Counted from the first letter of the stretch, positions 23,700 to 38,600 are shown. The stretch is DNA of 64,000 bases from Hofstenia miamia (GCA_004352715.1 SCFE01000030.1:1632074-1696073); one strand, 5' to 3'. Translations and numbers: made by a program. The notes: generated by a model not told the origin, from the sequence alone.

Positions 23700-26600
23700 T
23701 TGTCCAGGTGGTCTGCGTTTAAATGGAATCTTTTAAAGAATTTTTTACTAGAGTTTGCAAAAGTGGAAAACTTGAGTATAAAGTTGAGCAAGAAAAATCC
23801 AGATTCTGTTCAAAGAGTTTGCCCCCAGAAGACAACTGAAATTGATTTTGAAACAGGTGTATCTTAAATGCATAAACTTCCTTTTGAGATCCACTTGCAT
23901 GAATTTTATTCAAATAATTCAAAAATGGTAGACCTGATATTATAAGGCACTTCTTTACTACCAGATATGTCCACCTCATTGTTCATTTTCTTCCAATTTC
24001 TACTAAATATTTTGAAAAGCGCCATGTCTGAACCAGAATTCGGACCCATCAAGAAATCAAAGCAGCTCTTCAAAACTAACTCACAAATGTGATGACAACA
24101 GGAGTTATATAACAGATCTAGATTTAGCAATTTTTCTAGATTTGTACAGGCATCATGAATTCTACCTGTAGTGCTTGCTGTCGGATCACAGGAAAGTGTC
24201 TGAATTTTTTTTGATTAAACCCCCACTTCTTCACTATGGTTTGCTGTTCTACTGAATATTTTAGAATTTCAGAACCTCCCAACAATTGTTCCTTGCCTTT
24301 TAAGGTTACTATTATCGCCAGTCTATCGATTTTTCAACCTGTGAGTCCTGGAAGCACTTAACTTAAATTTATGCCTAATTCTGCATGTCCAGTTTCTCTA
24401 AATTTTTTGTAAAATGATTATTTCCTTGCTGCCAAGTGAAAAACTTTAACAAAGACGTGATGCTGAGATTACAAACCATCTTTTATGCCAGACTCAAATC
24501 TGAATAAAAACATGAGCTTTGTAAATTTATTAGTTTTTAAAGTTTTATTTTCCTTTGTTGAAATATAGTTTATAAGTATCTCTTATTTTATGATTATCTT
24601 TAGAGTTAAAACGACAGGCTAATTAATTACACAAAAAGCAAGAAAAGATTGATTTTTAACGAGTGATACCAGTTATTTATTTTTTTTCATAAGTCTGAAT
24701 AACTTTTTACTTCAAGAGAAAAAAAATATATATTGTCTAAATAAGCATTTATCATTTATATAGTGTATTGTGTAATTTACAATATTTTCTTACCCATTTC
24801 TCCAATACAATTGCCTTTGTTATCTTTTATTTTGAAGATTTCGTAGGTATCATATCTGTACAAACATGCAAGGCATTTTAGCCAGCAAGCTGATCTTCCT
24901 TCGATCTTCATCTCGTCAACGTCACCGTTGGGCTTGATGCGGTATGTGGAGTTCATCATGCTAAGCTGTTGTTGAACTTCTCCCATTTCTTTTTCACTAC
25001 TGTTATAAACTGTTACTGCAGAACCGCTTCCACAACAACAGCCATTGGTTGGTTTGAACTTCCGGTTGAAGGTCACTAAGACCGAATTTTCGTCTAAAGA
25101 TAAATCATTTTTATCAATCATCATCAGAAATAGGCAAAACAATATAGTCTAAAAATTTCCTTAAATTACCTCCAAGTAATGCTTTAGTTGTTAGTTTTTA
25201 GCACTTTTTCGAAAAAATGTAAATTTTAAAAAACTAAAAAAATTTTCAATTTGCTTTTTACAAGAACGGTCATTCACATTCTAAAACCTATAATATTTAT
25301 TTTTTACATGTAATATCAAACTATTAGAATGTGTTAATAATTCTTGCATATTCATAGTCGTAACTCTGTAAATTGAGAATTAAAAATTAATTCCAAACGC
25401 AGGATTTTGCATGCTAACAATGCAGCTTTTGATTCCAAACTCTTATTTTATTAACATTTTTTATCAATTCAAACGAATATTGTTGTTAGTATAGAAATTT
25501 CAATAATATGTGGCATTTTCTAGTCTAAAAGAACTGACTAAAAACTTTGAACTTTACATAGATAGGGTCTAGGCATTTGCAAAGCAAAATCCATTTTAAA
25601 AAATGCTACATTTATAAAACAATTTCAAATCCCAGGCCGTTAATTCCATTAAAAGCTCCTAATATACTTTTCAAAACAATGAAGCAATACAAAATTTCAC
25701 TTCATTAAAATGTCATAGATTGAAGTATAAAAAATGGTTTGAAGTGACGATGTGCACGTATAAGATTCAACAAAATTCGTTTTAAGCATTGCCTCAAGAA
25801 AATAGCAATTTAAAATTGTAAAATGTGTAGTGCCATTTTGAACATATACCAGTTATCAACTTGTACTAAAATAACTAATCTTTAGCAGTTGCTACTGCAA
25901 GATGAAAGATATGCATATCTGTTTTCCTTATAAATGTATTTTACCCTTTTACCCTATTGAAAGTATTTCTACATGGATTTAAGCAGAGCTAGAAATATGA
26001 CTTTTTCGAACCATTAACCTTAAACTTACCTGGAATTTTTTTGATAATTTCTTGAACAATTTTATACGCTGATTTACACAAAACCAACCAATTATAGTTG
26101 TTGTTGCTCCCATGTGCCTTAGAAATTAAGTATGGGAGGAATTTCATGGTTTTTTCATTGAAAAAAGTAAATATTTTCATCTACTTCCTGCACAGAATAA
26201 TTTTTATCAGAATGTTCACTATAAAATTACGCATGATCATGTCCCAAGATTACCTGCTCATTACCTGACAAATAGTTAATCTTTATACGTACTTCAGGCA
26301 CAGAAATACTCTTTAGTACAAATTTTCAACATTATATCCATATCTCACAATTTCCAATTTTCATAATAGGCTTGGACAAAATTCTTTGAAAATGTGGAAA
26401 CAGAGTTTGTTCTTTTAAAAATGCATTTTACTTCAAGTTTAAATTAATTAAGTTTTGCAACTTGAACCATCCGTCCTTTTTAGGCTGAGACAATAAATTC
26501 ATCGTCGAATAGTACTAAGGAACTATGTTCTCTTGGGTATAATTTTCCTAGGAGCAATAAACTAATAAATTTTTAAAATATCATAATTTTTTTAATTCAA

Positions 26601-29600
26601 ACAGTTTTATTATATTTTAGTGAGTAATTCCCACAAAAATTGACAATTTTTTTTTCTTTGTAAGAAATATTCGGACTCGTTTGCAAATTCGCTGTTCCGT
26701 GGCAGCTCCAGGTTTGGCAAAATGTTTAAAACAATGTTTTTTGCTCTTGGCAGGTCCACCTCAAAGTACTACTATTTTGCTCAAAACACGTAGTAGCAAA
26801 CATTGAATTTTGACAATTTTGATAAACATTCATTTTTCGTTTCATACACGTAGAAAAAACGCACGCTTTTCTGTTTTTTCTGTGGACAGTCCATTATGAA
26901 AGAAAGAATGGATGAAGTCCGAAAATTGTTTTCCAAAATGTTCTATATGCATTTGAAAAACACAACTTAAAATCATTGCAAAAAATGTTTAAGCAGGAGC
27001 TGTTTAAAACTTTCCAACCTTGGGCAGCTCTACACTCTGCATATGGGTAGAAATATGTACATTATTTTTCTGAAAATTAAAATATTCTATATTCAAACCA
27101 ATTTTCTGCGGAGTTTTCTTCATGATTACTTTCCGTGAGTGATTGCTCAATTATTTAGGTAAATTTTATGAGCGGTGATTGTCCAATCAATGTCACCATT
27201 CGAAAGACATCGTCTCAACTCTCAATTTGTTTATAAATATTCAATCCATTTTGAATTGTTAATAAATTCCTTAGAAGCATTTATTATGTTGACGGAAATC
27301 ACGGTTAATTGCTAATATCACATTAATGTTATTGGCCTTTTTACGATTTACTCGATGTTTGGTTGTTTGTAAAAAGCTTGTTTGACTTGATTCGCCTTAA
27401 TGCATTAGACACTTCGCTTTGAATTATTTATATTTGGGAACGCACAATGCCTGCCTTCTAATTTTGTTATTACCTGATCTCTCTATATGTTAGGATCAAC
27501 ATAGGTCCATGGATTGATTTATTAAACCATTTGTAGTGAGGCATGGGGTGTCACATGCAAGTCATGGATAAAATGTATTTTAAAATCTGAATCATGAGTC
27601 CGTCTAGGAATACATTTTTATTTTCAAAGTTTTAAAATATAAACACATCCCAAATAGATTTGCAAATGGCAAGGAAATTGGTTGGTTAACGATATGGCAG
27701 TAGTGCAATTGATTTATACAAAAACTATTATGCAGCACACACGACCTGTGCGTGTGTTAAGAGAAGAAAATACTAAAGCCATAATTTTTGCATTTTGTTA
27801 TTTGCGTGCGTATACTCTTTCAAAAAATAAATTTTTGAAAATTCCATATTGAGCTATTCAAAAATAATGATGCACTAAACTAGTAATTACTTTCATGTTA
27901 AATAGAAAGAAAATAGCTTTTGCTAAGACTCACCAAACTATGTGGAAGGGCAATATAAGTATTGGGAAATTTTTAAATTTTGGGTAGGACCAGTGCTTGT
28001 GTCCGCTCTGTAGCCTGTACCCCATTGTGCATGTAGCAAGAAAGCCACCCAGTCTACTATTTTACAATCTGGAATAATTTTTTGTCCTGGGATTGGAATT
28101 GCAAAATTTTTCAGTCCTGGGATTGCATATAATTTACTATGAGCATCCTGCGTTTTAAGTGTACACAATATCCCTAAGCTGTTTTAAAACTCCATCCAAA
28201 TATATTTTAGTAGTTTTTCTTAAAATTGTTAAAATCACTTAAAATTCTAAAGATATTTTGCGTTTTTAGATATAATACACCTGTGTTTAGGAATGTGTTA
28301 AACCAATGTTCTATTATGTCTTCGTGAATATTGTTGTACCAATGCATTTAATGTAATAATGCATTTTTAATTTAATTATTCGATGTGAAACAATTTCAAC
28401 AGAAAAAATATAAACTTAAGTCGGCCTACAGCTTGAGATTTTTGAAATCCATAAAACAGAATTCTGTGCTATTTCACGCTGTTGCTTACCTCAATGAACG
28501 TAAAATCACAACCCAACAATTTAAGAACTGTGCTCATGAACCACTCATACACCAAGGCAATCCTCATTTGTTGTTGGTTCTAAGTGTGCGGAGACGTACG
28601 CAGTATTTTCCCCTCGAAATTCAGGAGAATATTGAAAAACTAAACTTTTAAAATACATTTCACCACCTAGTTCTTATATTTTTTAAATATTTTGAATTAG
28701 CCAATAATAATCAATTTTCAAAACCTGACTTAGAAGGGGGACATTCCAATGTATCCCTCTCTCTTGGTCCCGGCTGTATACGACTGTATGTGGGCCATCT
28801 AGTGGGGTATATCTGCCACAAAAATGTACAACAAAGACATGTAATGAATTGGAAAAAATTGATCAAAAAATCTGTGCGAAATGGTTAAAAATATTACCTC
28901 TTATTCGCCCTCATTTGTATTCAGAACAATTCAGTGATCATTTGTGTAAGCTGTGAAGAATGTTAGTAATCTTAAATTCATATTACAACAAGGCGATTTT
29001 AGCAAGTTTTTCTAATTTTTCAGAGCACTTAAAAAATTCGATTCTGTGTAAAGCATCAGAAGATGTCAATTCCGACTTCAGTGAAATGTGCAATGAAACA
29101 TACAAAATATATGACGAAACTTCTTTTGACCACTATCAGATGCAATGGTTGTCACCTGCAAGAAACTACTATTTTCATTGCCTAATCTTTTTTTATTATT
29201 TCTACAAAACGATTGAAAACAAATTTTGCTGCATGTTATTTTTGCAAATGATCATATATAACTCAGAAATAATGTTTATTGTCTTTAGAGCCTGTATTTC
29301 ATGAAATAGAATTACTGGATTTGTATTTGAAATTTGTTCATTAACCTCAATATGATAGCAATATGTAATACCATTGTAGTAGAAGTATAATTTCTGAATA
29401 GCTCAATAGGGATTTCTAAAAGAGTACAACTATGCGATATAATTGCTTGAGTATTTTCTTTCACTTGACTCTCACACAGGTCGGGTGTAGTAGGTAGACT
29501 GCAATTATTTCATTTAGGTGAAAGGTGATTGATTATATTAGTTGTAAATATGGATCACAAGATCATGAATTTTACTAGTCTGAACATTAGTATCTTCAAT

Positions 29601-32600
29601 GCTAGGATTGCGAGATAAGTTTAAATTTATTAACCAGTGTTTTCAAGTAGTAATATATTTCATATTAACCATTTTTCTTAAGCAATCTGTTGCGATTTAT
29701 TTGTTTAGAGAAAAAATCCGTTTTGTACATTTTTAAAAATGTAGTGAAATATGTAGAAGGGAAATTCATAAATGCTTGGATCGCAGATCTATAGTTAGAC
29801 ATTAAAAATTGAATTTAAAAACTTTATTTCAATGCTAGTCATTTAACATTGGTAAAAGCTTATTCTGTTTTATAATATTCAAAGAAAACTTAATATCAGA
29901 TTATTTCTGATCATACAGCCTACTAGTATGCAATACGCTGTAGTAACTCTAGACACGTAATTTAATTTTGAGTGTATTTTGAAACAATCTCATTTCTACA
30001 TTTTATAATCATTCTGATTCGTCGACACTTAAAATTGCTTGAGATTTCAAAAAAAATAGTATTCAATTGGTGAAATATTAACTCCATTTAAAATTTAGGA
30101 GTAATAATGCGACGCCTCAATTTATAGCGCATGCATAAATATTTTATAAATTCTTTATACAAAGAATAATGGATAATCTAAAATCCATAAAAATCCTGTA
30201 GAAAATTTAATGATTATTTATATCGTAAAACTTGCGATGTCTTTTTCAGCTGCACCTGTTCCATTTGAAATTTACAGGATTTTACTAAATTTGCTGTTAA
30301 TTGTCATCTATAACACCTTTTTAAATCTGGAACTGAAACAAATGAAATTGAAGCGTCCAAAGTGTCTTAGCAACGTAGACTACTCGTATTTTAAATATGC
30401 GCCATACAGTCGCCTCAAATATTTCGTGACCTTAGGAAATATATCAATGGACAAGGGAAATAAACACGTGGGTTGCCGAAAATAATGGCTGATTAGCAAA
30501 CAATTGTGGACAGTAGAAAATAATGAGTAGATAAAATTGTTTTTCTGAAGAATACTATGGGTTCTCGGAAATGGTTTTAAAGGAATTATTTACATTATTA
30601 ATGATGTTTTATTGCTTTAGAATTTCAGTATTTTTTACTCGATGTGTGAATCTATGAAAGCTGGATTCTAAGCAAACAGTAAATTTATTTTCCCGAATAT
30701 CTTTACCTTGATTTTACTGTGTGAAATTGTAATAAATTTTGCGCTTAATTCGCTGTTAAGATAGTTTATTTGAATTATATGCGTGCATGTTTACTATAGG
30801 AGACTAACGTATTAATGTTCCTTAAAAAATCCGTTTTCAACTAATTGGTTTCTGCCGTCGTTTAATTAGTTTCCAATATCCAGTAATATATTTCTCTTAT
30901 TTATTAGTATGTTTACCAGCATAAATAAGTGGTGGAACTGTATAAATGCTTACCATTTGATGTCGCGTATCGAACTGTGATGTTGAAGCTTCTCCATGCA
31001 CCGCCCATTCCCTTGATTTCATCTTCATCCAAGCGAAATAATAGAATTTTTTTATTGTTTTCTAGTACAGCACTAACAAAATACGTGTTTTTTACTTCTC
31101 CCAAATGCTCGTCTTCATCTGCAACCTAAATAGAGGATAAATTTGTTACATTTAATCGCTATGAGTTTGAAACTACATTTTTAACAAGCTCTTAGAATGA
31201 TCTTAATCTTAGGATCTCAATTCACGAGTTTCCATTAGCATGTATAATAGAATAGAATTGTACATTATAGACTATCTAAGGATTTAGGAAATTATACAAT
31301 TAGAATATATCCTCAGTATTATACGATATTTTTTCGTTTCGGTGCTGCAAGTTCGAGCAGGTGAATGGTTATGCTGTGCATTTAAGAAAGATTGGTTGGG
31401 GCAGAGGAGTCAGTTGTCCCAAACCCCTAAAATCAATTTTTCAAAAAAGACCTCCCTACATTTTATAATTTAAACACTAACCGTCCTCTTAGTTCCGCCG
31501 CCATTCCATAGATATGTAACCAACCACTTGAAGTAGTTTTTACTACCAAGTACAACTGTAATAATACGTCCGTGTACCAAGATATTTGTGCAAAACAAGT
31601 AGACTTACGTAAACATTGAGTTTTTTATACTAGAATCATGAATCAACATCAATACACTGAGATGAGAATGCAAAGCAAACTTAAGAATGAGAATATTTTC
31701 ACGTTTTCCTTTATTTTTTAAGAATTTGCGTTATTTGTAAGACTAGAATATTTTATGAATTTCTTTCAATGTTTGATAAAATTGAGTAAAAAGTTTTTAA
31801 GTAATATTCTGGTTTGTTATTCTGTTATTCTCGTTGTCTTTGATAAAACAATGAAATCTATTCGCATTAAAGCAAATTTTGTAAATGCCAAAATGAAAGC
31901 AGTGTCTACATTTTTCGGCATGATGCTGTCATTTCGAAAGTTTCTACTTAATTATGTTAAACAATAATTAGAGGAATAAATTTACAATATAACAATAATC
32001 AGTGGTCTGTAAAATGGTATTTTTAATAAACGATCAATGTACCACTTTACATTTTACACGTGAATGTACACTACACGACATCTCAAAAATGTTCATCAGT
32101 TAACTGGTTTTAATAAAAAAAGGTTTAATATATGTAATTTCATTTCATTGAATAATATGTTTTACCATTTATGCAGTTAGGTTGCTTCTTAAAATATAAA
32201 AATATTTGATTAAAATATATGTTTAAATATAGAATGTGCGAAAAACAAATCAACCAAATTTAATAACATTAAGAGTTTAAGCACATTTATATCAAAATAA
32301 ATATAAAATAAACAAAAACAAAGAAGCAATACTATAAACTACTATACATGTATATTTAGAAACTGATAAATATGCACTATTATTTAAACGGCGTAGATGT
32401 TAAATGAAATCTGACCATGTATTTAATTGTTTTGATATTCCTAATAGGGACTGTTTAGATAGTAAAAGTTCTTTAATTTTTCGTCGGAAATGTTTATAAT
32501 GTTGTGCCATTTGTATTATGGGACTTAATACTAGAACATCCATTTCGTCAATTTTGAGGAAATTCATTTTCATTTCAAAAATGATAGATAAAATAGAGGA

Positions 32601-35600
32601 ACCTGAAAGCTAGATTAGATGATATCGTTTTTACATCATTATCCTCAATATGTACGTGTTTTGTTACTTATATGATATGCACACTTTAATTAATGATTAC
32701 CTAGAACGGCAATTTGGTCAAATTTGGCGAAACATTACTATTCACATGAATTCATGTATGTATCTATACAAGTTTACTGCAAATACCGTCCAAGAATGTT
32801 GTATATGAATCCAATGTAATTCCCTGTATTCAAACAATCTATAGTATGCAAATATTTATGGTGTCAGAATAAATATAACATAGATATAAGATAGCATTGA
32901 CTGTTCCAATGACTTTGATTATAGTAGATTACAAACCCTCACTCAAATAAACACTTGTACAATATTGCAATCGCCCAACGTCCGTTGAGAAATACTGCAC
33001 TAAATATTTTTTAATCCTTATGGCAAATAGATATTATTTACTCTGATGGCAATGAATCTAATTATGATCATGATAGTGACATTGATGTTGTTACACTAAA
33101 TACCCGTACCACACATAGGAATGAGCAAGGAATGAGTGATGAAGAAGAAAACTCATCCGATGTAGAGATATCTTCTGATGTAAAATCTTCACCTATTAGT
33201 TCAGTTGATGCAAAGTAGAGACGTTTTGTGTGTGGAACAAATAACGCCTTTATTAGAACGAGAATTGTAATGTTTTTTCTCAAAATTAATGCATTTCAAA
33301 TTTGACTAAGAGAAAGATCTCATGTTAATCCACTTTGTGATATACTTTCAAAAGAAAACCTCATCCTACTCTCTTCTGGGCAGAAAGTAGGTGCTGATGC
33401 CATGTTGAGACTTTATACTACACGGTGTGCATCAAAGAGATGGCCAGTGTCTGTTTGACATTGTAGTATTGAATTCGTGGATCTGCGTCAAACAAGCAAC
33501 ATGCTCAAATATTCCTCGGAAACGATTACTTATGATTGTTATGGAGCAATTATCTTTTATCAGGAATGCAACCATTTCTCAAGAATTAGAATCTTCACAA
33601 AATAATCCCTGGAAATAAAAATACTATATTGTTATGTGCAAAAACAAAGGCTCTGCAAGGTCCAGGTTGTGTTCAAAATATTTGTGTGCTAGACATTGTA
33701 TCAGGGAAAATGGAAAAAAAAGTAAGTTGAACTGTTTGCACTTCTTGGAATGTTTGATTTGATTTGTAAAGTTTTTTATTGCTTTTCACATTATTTCAGT
33801 ACTGATACTACGTACACTATTTGCTTTGTAATGGATATGTTGTTTTCTATATAGAAAAGTTGTCTTTCATTGTACACAACTACAAAGATAATAATTATAT
33901 AATTATATATATATATATATATATATACATATATATTGGTGATTTGTAACATACTAATGTGAAATTGCGATTACAAAACACCAAAAATGTGAATTTTGTA
34001 TGTTACAAACCACCATTTTCTGGTACGATACTTCAGGTATATTTTTTTTCAAAAAAAGTTAATGATCCTCTTAATGGCNTTCGATCATGTCATCAGTAAA
34101 AATTTTCCTGATTACTTACAGACATATATTTTGTTAAATGCAGATTTTTTCCTGTTAATAACTTTATTAAAAAAACGTCTGTTAAAAAATATTCTGTTCT
34201 TGGAAATTTAAGCTCCANNNNNNNNNNNNNNNNNNNNNATATATATATATATATATATATATATAACTTTGACAAATATAATAGATTTATAAGTTATAGT
34301 ATATTTTATTAAATTATATAATAAATAACAATAAAATAACATTTGGGCAAGAAAAATATAATTTAACACATAGAAAATTAGATTTCGTCAAAATCTACGA
34401 AATTGACGTATGAGGTAAGAAAAAATAACGGACATTCTAGTGTTAAATCATTTTATAATTTAGAAGCTTTAAAAGAAAATGAATCTGGACGATTAATGCT
34501 ACTATATAACTTGTGATTTCTCTCACCGATTTTGATATAATTGCTTAAAAATGCAAGGGTTTTGAATTGTGTACATATTTGTGTATCATACAAATTGTTT
34601 GATATTGAATTAAATACTTAGCATGATCAAAACGTAATTACCTTGCGCTAATTACCTTGACCATCATTTTTGGTGATCTTATCAACAACACTCGAAAACT
34701 AGTATTTGCTGAGAAGAAATAGTAGAAATATGTTAAATGTTAGTATTTTCAATTCCAAATGCAAAGAAACCAGTAGTTGTTTTATTCATTTTTACAACAA
34801 TTGATTAAACAAAAAAAATGCAGTTGTTTTCAAGATTTGTATGCAGAAAACACACTTCATTACAATATTGAATGCATGCAATTAAACCTGGTGGTATAAA
34901 TTTTCATGTGTATCATTTTTTAGATATAATATAAATTTTGATTATTTTATTATATTTAATTGCATTTTGTCAAAGTTGTTAATACGTTTATGTAAAAAGT
35001 AGGTAATGTGAGGGTTAAATGTTTATACCGAAATAACATAATGTAAGTGATGCAGGCGCGGCTTTAGGGGGGAGGCACCCGGGGCCAGTACCCCCCTTTT
35101 TGGGGATTTTTTTTGTAAAAGTGTCTTCCTCAAATATTTGTTATGTTGATGCTTGCAAGTTTCATCCGACAATTTAAGGTGAGCAATGCATTAATTTGGA
35201 CATTTAGAGGTTACATTTTACAATGAAATTTTCACTTAGAGTTATTTTTGTTTAAATTTCCATTTTAGTTGTTTTCTTGAAACAAAATTGGATGGTGCCT
35301 CCCTGTTTTAAAAATCTTAAAGCCGCGCCTGAATTGATCCGCTTTTTTAACAGCTTTTCGATTTGATGCGTTATGTATTTTTTGAAAGTTTCTTGTGAAT
35401 TTTGTAAAATGTATAGGAGTTTCTAACTTTGGTGGTGGTGTAAAAAATTTAGAAGATGTTGAAAATCCTTTTCGGTTTTTAGTTGCACAATTCGCGAAAC
35501 CTATTTATACTTTAAGATTTTCTGCACAAAATTTTGGTGCTTTTTTACTTTTCGATTATTTGGAATTAAAATCGTAGTAATCTAAAGAAAATATCATTAA

Positions 35601-38600
35601 CTTGTGTAATTCGTAGTTTTTCAAAAATCATGTTGCATTGTTTTTGAAGAGTTCTTTCAAAAATATTTTTGGAATTAGCTCATGTGAATTTATAATAGTG
35701 GAGTTAAACTTGCAAATTATTAAGCAGAATTTGGTGTTTAAATTAGTTGTCAGTTTCCAATGTAAAAAATTAAAGCTAATGTCTTTTGTTTTTTTGAACT
35801 GTAAATACTCAATTCACTTTTTATATCAATGCATATTTTCAGATTCGATTAATTTTGTAAACATTTTCTTTGTTTTGTTACTCTTAAAGTTATTTTTTGG
35901 CCGGAATTATTTTTAAAAGCCATGCCATTATAAAATCTGAAATGAATTTAAGTGTTGACGTGATTGACTACGTCATCTAAGTGTCCTCCAGAGTTGTCAC
36001 TTGCGCATGTTTTAAGCAAAACTTACTTGGTTGATAATAAACTTTGTGCATTCTTCCCAAACCTCCGTCCGACTGGCTGTCATACTCTCTTCTTGCTCTA
36101 GCAGGTGGCGTTTGTTGATTTATTTTCAGTTTTGAATAAGCTTTGTAGATGCCGTTGATTTATAATTCATGTCTTATCCACTTGCTCACATTTTGGAATG
36201 CCCACTTAGCATCATTAACAGGTCAACTTCCTATTTAATTCCTTGTGCATAAACAAACTTCTCTAACCACTTTAACACTAAATCTAAAATAGTTATTATT
36301 CGCAATCAATAATCGTGTGATTTACGCAGTTCAACTTTCCTTTGAAAATCAATGTATGCAGAAATTCTTAAGATTTTATTTTGGTTTCTAACATTCAGCC
36401 TATGAAGTTTCCGAAGTGTTTTCTGGAATTGTTAATTTTTAATGAAGAAAATTAAAGAAAAATGAAGTGCATCATTAGCATTTCTTTTTGATTTGGTTGG
36501 ATATTTTTTATTTGCGGCTGTTTTAAGTTTTCGTTTTTAGTTATTTGGGAATGACTTGAAGATAGTCAATGAGTTTTTATTTTGTTTTATATCAAACACT
36601 CACTCTTTTCAACAAACTTTAAAAAGAATGTTTAGTTTGAAATTAATGCTTCATGATAATCATTTCATATTTAAATGTTCTTAATACCGCAATTTATTAG
36701 AGAACATTTGTAAATACTATGTGCAAATGTATAGGGTTACGTTTTTTGCACATAATTAGGAATATTCCTCAATCATTTATTTTAACTTTTTACATATATA
36801 TTTTTTCCTAAATTTCAATTTTGCGGGATTATTATTCCTAATTTCACTGACTGGCTGTCCAAAGTACCGTAGATCTCTGTATATATGTCGCCTTTGTGCA
36901 TAAGTCGGGGGGAAAAACAGACCTAAATCGAGGAAAATAGCCTAACTCTGGCATAATTCGACCCATCGCCGAACAATTTATGGTTTAAAGTTTTAGTAGA
37001 TGTTCAGATCCAAATCTTGCCTACAACAGAAAGTTGTTATCCTTAATCTTCAATAAATGTAATAGCCGCTCCTTGGCCGCTATTCACTCGATAATTTCCT
37101 CCGTTTTTGCCCTGACTCTTTTATAAGTCGACTTCTCGTTATTAAAGTTATTACTAGGAGAAAACCTCGACTTATACACGGAAATGTGTGGTAATTGAAA
37201 TAGGGCAATCTTTGAATGCTTCCAAAGCTTTGACATATCATAGCATTAGAATAATGGTCCATGCAAATCCGCATCATCTGCACACGCACTTTCATATTTC
37301 TAGACTGTTTTTCTAATAGTAGGCGAAGAATAATTCGTCTTGGCGTTATATAGAATCGAAATCTTGATTATATCATTAAAACAGAACATAGATGTCTAAC
37401 TTACAAATTAAATTCTGTTCATATTCTGGCACATAGAATATTCATGTGAACAAATTGTGCAATTAATGCACCTTTGCAATATCTATCTATTTATCTATCT
37501 ATCTACTGTATGTACGTAGCTTAATGCTTGATTTTAATTCATAAAATAAAGTAATGTTCAAGGCAGCAATAGAATTTCGACCTACTCATCACTATAGAGA
37601 AATCGTGGACATGTGATCCTCACGTGGTGAGGATGAGGTTGAGAAAAAGTTAGGTAATCCCCACGCACATTGAAATATGAAAAGTATAAATTCAACATAT
37701 TTTTTTTTAAATATTGAAAAATAATTACATAAGAAAGATTCAAATATTTCATGTAGTGATCACTTAGCGTGCTTCAAGTAAAAATGTGTACATTCTCATT
37801 AAAAGTGCTTAAAATATTGTCCAACCCTCTAAACTTATCAATGTGAAGACCTTGAAGCTCTTTTTTGAACTAAGATACATTTTGAATTCTTAATTTATCG
37901 AGATCTATCGCTTCGCTCTTGAGAAAATACGCGCTGAGGCGAAAACAATACCTGTTTATCAGAGGCTATTAAAATTTAATATTAGCATAAAATCAATCGA
38001 TTTATTTCTATGTACTTTATTTTGCACAAAAGTATCTTTGAATTCATTGTTGTTCACGTACTTTATTTTTGCATTACAACACAATGGAAAACTATGAATG
38101 TTTTTGTGTAATGGTTGAAAAACGTGTTGATGAATGCATTCACATTGTTTTTTTGAAATTATTGACATTAGGCCAGTTGATTTAACTCCATTTCATTTAT
38201 AAATGGATTTTGTCTCTGAAACTAAGAATGGATTACGTATATGAAATATAACATTTCATATGGAATCAGTACATAATTTCTGTAAAAATATGTAATCTAT
38301 TAGCACGGTTTGAAACTGTAAAATGAGATTTGTTTTGCATTTATAAAATCATTGGCATGTGTACCTGTGCCATTTTATGAATCAACATGAATCAAACACG
38401 CTACTATTCCAAATCGAATGTTTCCATGTATATATTCCCAAAAGGAAAACAAAAACTCACACTATGGCTTGCAAGTCTAGGTATATTCTTGATATCAACT
38501 AATTTAGCATATTTGCTTTCAAAGATTCTACTAAAAAGTAGTAATCAAATTTATATAATTTCTCTTCTTGTTGAACTGGAGTACACGATATAGTGTTTCA

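Larger units (their letters stand above)
25094..30953. other. Scramblase B intron 2
   Basis: 5.9 kb, mostly without recognisable content. Two items are listed separately: an exon-like block at 26030-26117 and an open frame at 28385-28651. No transposon ends were identified here. Confidence 0.5.

Noticed and set aside
27938-28168. Minus-strand 76-codon frame with IPGLKNFAIPIPG
   Set aside because: It derives from a repeated CCTGGGATTG DNA word and has no splice context or family resemblance.
36840-37330. Possible pogo/Tigger-type element
   Set aside because: Some phrases look familiar, but no transposase block or terminal repeats could be shown.
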